In this document: positions 5,514-7,971 of the stretch, in pieces | Layout: each line of letters opens with the position of its first letter | Position numbering within the stretch: the stretch's first letter is position 1 | NCBI GenBank assembly: GCA_025963815.1 | Contig: JAOQAA010000051.1 | Span: forward strand, 1 to 7,971 | Direction: 5' to 3' | Origin: Capsulimonas sp. | GTDB lineage: Bacteria > Armatimonadota > Armatimonadia > Armatimonadales > Capsulimonadaceae | Length of the DNA stretch: 7,971 nucleotides | Notes under the pieces: generated by a model | The model's input: only the letters and a program-made list of their open reading frames with translations | What the model was told of the DNA's origin: nothing | Database searches by the model: none | Position numbers and translations under genes: made by a program

Positions 5514-6142
5514 GAGTTATTGCGATGTCGGATGTCCACGCGCGGTTCGACCAGTTCCGCGCCGCGACGATGCCGGCGGCAGATCTGTGTGTGATCGCGG
5601 GCGATTTGACGAATATGGGCATGCGAAGCCCGGTGGAAATGCAGGCCATGACCGATTGGCTGCGCTCAATGGCGGAGACTTATCCCCATGTCCTTTGGAT
5701 TCCCGGGAACCACGATATCGGAATGTCCGATGAGACCCTTTCCATTCCGAACCTGCACTGGATGCTGGACCGGACGCTCTCCTTCGACGATCCCCAGGGC
5801 GGCGAGCCGATGTCCGTTCACGGCGTTTCTTTGACCCCTGCCTACGAGACGCCGCAGCTGATGCGTCTCTGGGAGCGTCTGACGCTCGATCCCGAGGCCG
5901 AAGCGGTGGCTTACGACTTTCCCTACGCCGACATCGTCATTTCCCATGCCCCTCCCTACGGCCTGCTGGATCGCGCGGGAGGCCCGCATTTGGGCTCGCG
6001 GCCGCTGGCCAAATACATCCAGAAGCATCAGCCCAAAGTCGTGGTCTGCGGACATGTCCACGGCGCGGTCGGCGCGCTGGCGCTCGGCCGTACGCGAATC
6101 TTCAACCTCGCGAAGCGCTGGCGTTTGATCGACGTCGAATAA
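5510..6142 (+). CDS. calcineurin-like metallophosphoesterase
   Basis: A 210-residue soluble phosphoesterase with the full two-metal site: SDVH (D8, H10), GD (D32), GNHD (N67, H68), SHAPP (H146) and GHVH (H182, H184). The stretch SHAPPYGLLDRAGGPHLGS (145-163) resembles the MPPED / archaeal-type subgroup of the family, which cleaves phosphodiesters or phosphomonoesters; the substrate is unknown. The ATG at 5510 overlaps the pabBC stop (ATGA, 5510-5513), so translation is probably coupled and no separate ribosome binding site is needed. Coupling hints at a role near folate or chorismate metabolism, for example removing phosphate from a pterin precursor, but this is inference; housekeeping nucleotide phosphodiesterase activity is equally possible. 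The gene is complete and in family-normal length. Confidence 0.9.
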   Translation: MRVIAMSDVHARFDQFRAATMPAADLCVIAGDLTNMGMRSPVEMQAMTDWLRSMAETYPHVLWIPGNHDIGMSDETLSIPNLHWMLDRTLSFDDPQGGEPMSVHGVSLTPAYETPQLMRLWERLTLDPEAEAVAYDFPYADIVISHAPPYGLLDRAGGPHLGSRPLAKYIQKHQPKVVVCGHVHGAVGALALGRTRIFNLAKRWRLIDVE

Positions 6143-6156
6143 TTCTCTCACAGTCT

Positions 6157-6183
6157 CAAGGACGGGAACCTTTCTGCCGACAA
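6157..6183 (+). promoter_or_regulatory. candidate sigma28 (flagellar) type promoter of the chemoreceptor gene
   Basis: GCCGACAA (6176-6183) matches 7 of 8 bases of the sigma28 -10 element GCCGATAA. Fifteen bp upstream is CAAG (6157-6160), a poor match to the -35 core TAAA. It lies 68 bp before the chemoreceptor start, a class of gene often under sigma28. A TATACA (6203-6208) further down lacks a good -35. The -10 resemblance is suggestive only. Confidence 0.3.
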
Positions 6184-6251
6184 TTGGGGAGAAGCTCGTA
6201 ATTATACAAGCGGCTTCGTCACTTTAACGCCAGTCAGGAGCCCCGTTCACT

Positions 6252-7971
6252 ATGTCCCTTCCATCCATCCGCTTACGCACGATCGCGCAAAAACTCTGCC
6301 TTGCCGTGGGACTTGCGACCGGCGCGGTTTTGATTACAACCTCCTGGCTTAGCTACAATACGAGCCGTCATCTTCTAGAGCAGCAGGCCGACGCAAAGGC
6401 GCTGGCGCTGCTGGATTCCACCGCCCGGCGCCTGGATACCTACATACAGCAGTGCGGCGCGCGCACCGACGCCGTCGCCGCGCGTCAGGAAGTCATGGGC
6501 GCCAAGCCCTATACAAAGATCGTTCCTTATCTGGCCGCGCTCCTGAAGCGCACCCCCGATAACGAAGCTTACGACTTTTACATCGCCTACGATAAAATGA
6601 AGGCGAAGGACACGCTGTCCATGCCGTGGGTGACGCGCAAGAGCTGGCCAAATCTCGATCAAGTGACGTATGACTATCACGATCTCGCGCAGGACTGGTA
6701 CAACGGGGCAAAGACGACCGGCAAGCCGTATGTGACCGAGCCGTACTTTGACGACGGCGGCGCTAATATCTCAATGGTGAGTTACACACAGCCGGTTTAC
6801 GGTCCTAATCATGAATTTGTCGCCGTGGCGGGTGTTGACCTGGCGCTCGATCAGCTGCGCGCGATTATGAGCGGCGTGCGAGTTCTGGGTGACGCCAAGG
6901 GGTCGGAGGAGTATTCCTATCTCGTAAGCCGCAATGGACAGTTGATCACGCACCCGGATGAAAAGCTGCTGCTGGGCAAAGGCTTCGCAGGCGCTCCCAT
7001 CAAATCTCTGCCGGACGGTAAGCTGATCTCAGCGGATGAGCATGGCGAGCAGGCTGCCAAGATCAACGGCGAATGGCGGCGCGTTTACTGGGCGACGGCG
7101 CCGTTTACCGGCTGGCGCGTCGTGATGAATGTCTCGCAGGACGCCGTCCTTGCCCCCAGCATCGCTCTGCGCAATCAGGCGCTCGTCATCAGTCTGGTGG
7201 CGACGGCCCTGATGCTGCTTCTTGTTTGGTTCATCGCCACACGTCTGGGCCGCTCACTTGCGCCAATGGCCGCCGCCGCCGAAGCGCTCGCCAAGGGCGA
7301 CGTGGATCAGACGATCGATGTCCATAGCGACGATGAGGTCGGCCGCATCGCCGACGCCTTCCGCTCACTGATTGTCTACCAGAAAGAAATGGCGCACGCC
7401 GCCGAGCGTATCGCGGCCGGAGATTTGCGACAGACCACACAGCCACAGTCGGACCGCGACGCCCTGGGGCAAGCCTTCCAGGCTATGGGAGCCAACCTGC
7501 GGCGTTTGATCGGCGAGGTCGGCGCCAGCGCCGCCACCGTGACGGGGTCGGCGGCGCATCTGGCGGACACGGCGCGCCAGGTTGGCCGCTCCACGGAAGA
7601 GATCACGGAGACCATGCGCGAAGTGGCGACGGCGTCCGAACAGTCGGCGCGCGGCGCCGGCGATGTCGCCCACAGTAATTCAGTCCAGGCGAATTCCGTT
7701 GCGGACAGCGTGGGCTTGATGCGAAAACTGGAGCATAGCGTGGATCTGGTGGCGGCGGACGCCGCGCTCGCTGCTTCGGAAGCGTCGAGCGCCAGCAGCG
7801 CAGCCTCACAAGGAGCGCGCACAGTGGAGGCCACCGTTCTGGGAATGCAGAACATCCACCGGACAGTCAGCCAGTCCGCGCAGATCATGGAAAGCCTGGG
7901 CGCCGCTTCGCAGCGCATCGGCGGCATCGTCGAAACCATCGACGCCATTGCCGCGCAGACCAATCTTCTGG
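6252..7971 (+). CDS. methyl-accepting chemotaxis protein with dCache sensor, truncated by the right edge
   Basis: The frame is open from the ATG at 6252 to the window end: 573 residues and no stop. Order of parts: membrane segment about 14-35; extracytoplasmic dCache sensor about 40-300; second membrane segment about 308-329; HAMP about 330-382 (ALAKGDVDQTI, DEVGRIADAF); a second HAMP-like unit about 383-424 (RIAAGDLRQTT, DALGQAFQAM); then the signalling coiled coil, ending at IDAIAAQTNLL, just before the conserved hairpin tip. It should sense a periplasmic or extracellular ligand and steer the CheA-CheW array. The sensor has Y142, Q147, W149, Y150, Y165, D167 and D196, matching the dCache amino-acid motif except that the Arg is Gln. 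An AGGAG (6236-6240) sits 11 nt before the ATG, rather far. It is separated from the phosphoesterase by 109 bp and probably transcribed alone. The adaptation sites and C-terminus lie outside the window. Confidence 0.93.
   Translation, partial: MSLPSIRLRTIAQKLCLAVGLATGAVLITTSWLSYNTSRHLLEQQADAKALALLDSTARRLDTYIQQCGARTDAVAARQEVMGAKPYTKIVPYLAALLKRTPDNEAYDFYIAYDKMKAKDTLSMPWVTRKSWPNLDQVTYDYHDLAQDWYNGAKTTGKPYVTEPYFDDGGANISMVSYTQPVYGPNHEFVAVAGVDLALDQLRAIMSGVRVLGDAKGSEEYSYLVSRNGQLITHPDEKLLLGKGFAGAPIKSLPDGKLISADEHGEQAAKINGEWRRVYWATAPFTGWRVVMNVSQDAVLAPSIALRNQALVISLVATALMLLLVWFIATRLGRSLAPMAAAAEALAKGDVDQTIDVHSDDEVGRIADAFRSLIVYQKEMAHAAERIAAGDLRQTTQPQSDRDALGQAFQAMGANLRRLIGEVGASAATVTGSAAHLADTARQVGRSTEEITETMREVATASEQSARGAGDVAHSNSVQANSVADSVGLMRKLEHSVDLVAADAALAASEASSASSAASQGARTVEATVLGMQNIHRTVSQSAQIMESLGAASQRIGGIVETIDAIAAQTNLL

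Noticed and set aside
6143..6251. Possible riboswitch or terminator in the gap before the chemoreceptor.
   Set aside because: No stable hairpin with a T run and no c-di-GMP riboswitch-like pattern could be found; only the weak promoter-like element is reported.
7376..7963. A 195-codon minus-strand frame near the right edge.
   Set aside because: It lies opposite the chemoreceptor signalling domain, whose motifs are clear on the plus strand; its Ala/Ser-rich product is typical of antisense reading.
1..7971. Search for tRNA, rRNA, CRISPR repeats, insertion sequences and toxin-antitoxin pairs.
   Set aside because: No cloverleaf, regularly spaced repeats, terminal inverted repeats with transposase, or small paired genes were seen on either strand.

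Overview
The window is about 8 kb of high-GC bacterial chromosome with tightly packed genes. Nothing in it marks a plasmid, phage, transposon, CRISPR array, tRNA or rRNA. Its content is a folate-precursor fusion enzyme, a transmembrane chemoreceptor, small GC-rich DUF4328-type membrane proteins and a Gly/Ser/Ala-rich anchored protein. This suits a free-living, motile soil or surface bacterium. Proline-rich DUF4328 clusters made me think of Actinobacteria or Armatimonadota-like lineages, but this is only an impression and the taxon cannot be fixed by eye.

Layout, left to right. (1) Positions 1-39 hold the first 13 codons of a minus-strand gene that runs off the left edge, with a 17-bp inverted repeat upstream of it. 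(2) A GNAT acetyltransferase lies at 149-598 (minus). (3) Divergent from it, 722-1438 (plus) encodes a membrane-anchored protein with a long, nearly charge-free Gly/Ala/Ser/Thr tail. (4) A GAAA-tetraloop hairpin separates it from the convergent next block. (5) Three consecutive minus-strand genes (3695-2982, 2952-2248, 2223-1522) encode diverged DUF4328-type membrane proteins. All three begin with the same short Trp-polyproline tag (VWPPPPT). They look like one operon driven by a promoter at 3708-3736. (6) Divergent from that operon, 3762-5513 (plus) encodes a fused aminodeoxychorismate synthase component I / aminodeoxychorismate lyase (PabB-PabC), followed with a 4-bp ATGA overlap by a calcineurin-like metallophosphoesterase (5510-6142). 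(7) From 6252 to the right edge runs the 5' part of a methyl-accepting chemotaxis protein: dCache sensor, two HAMP units and the start of the signalling coiled coil. It has no stop codon inside the window.

The pabBC fusion makes p-aminobenzoate from aminodeoxychorismate chemistry for folate synthesis. Its translational coupling to a phosphoesterase invites, but does not prove, a role for the latter in the folate pathway. The chemoreceptor's sensor matches the spacing of the known dCache amino-acid motif, except that the carboxylate-binding Arg is Gln, which suggests an amine or other non-carboxylate ligand. The triple DUF4328 operon with its repeated tag is the least explained part of the window. 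No defence system, biosynthetic cluster or other clearly new system could be seen.
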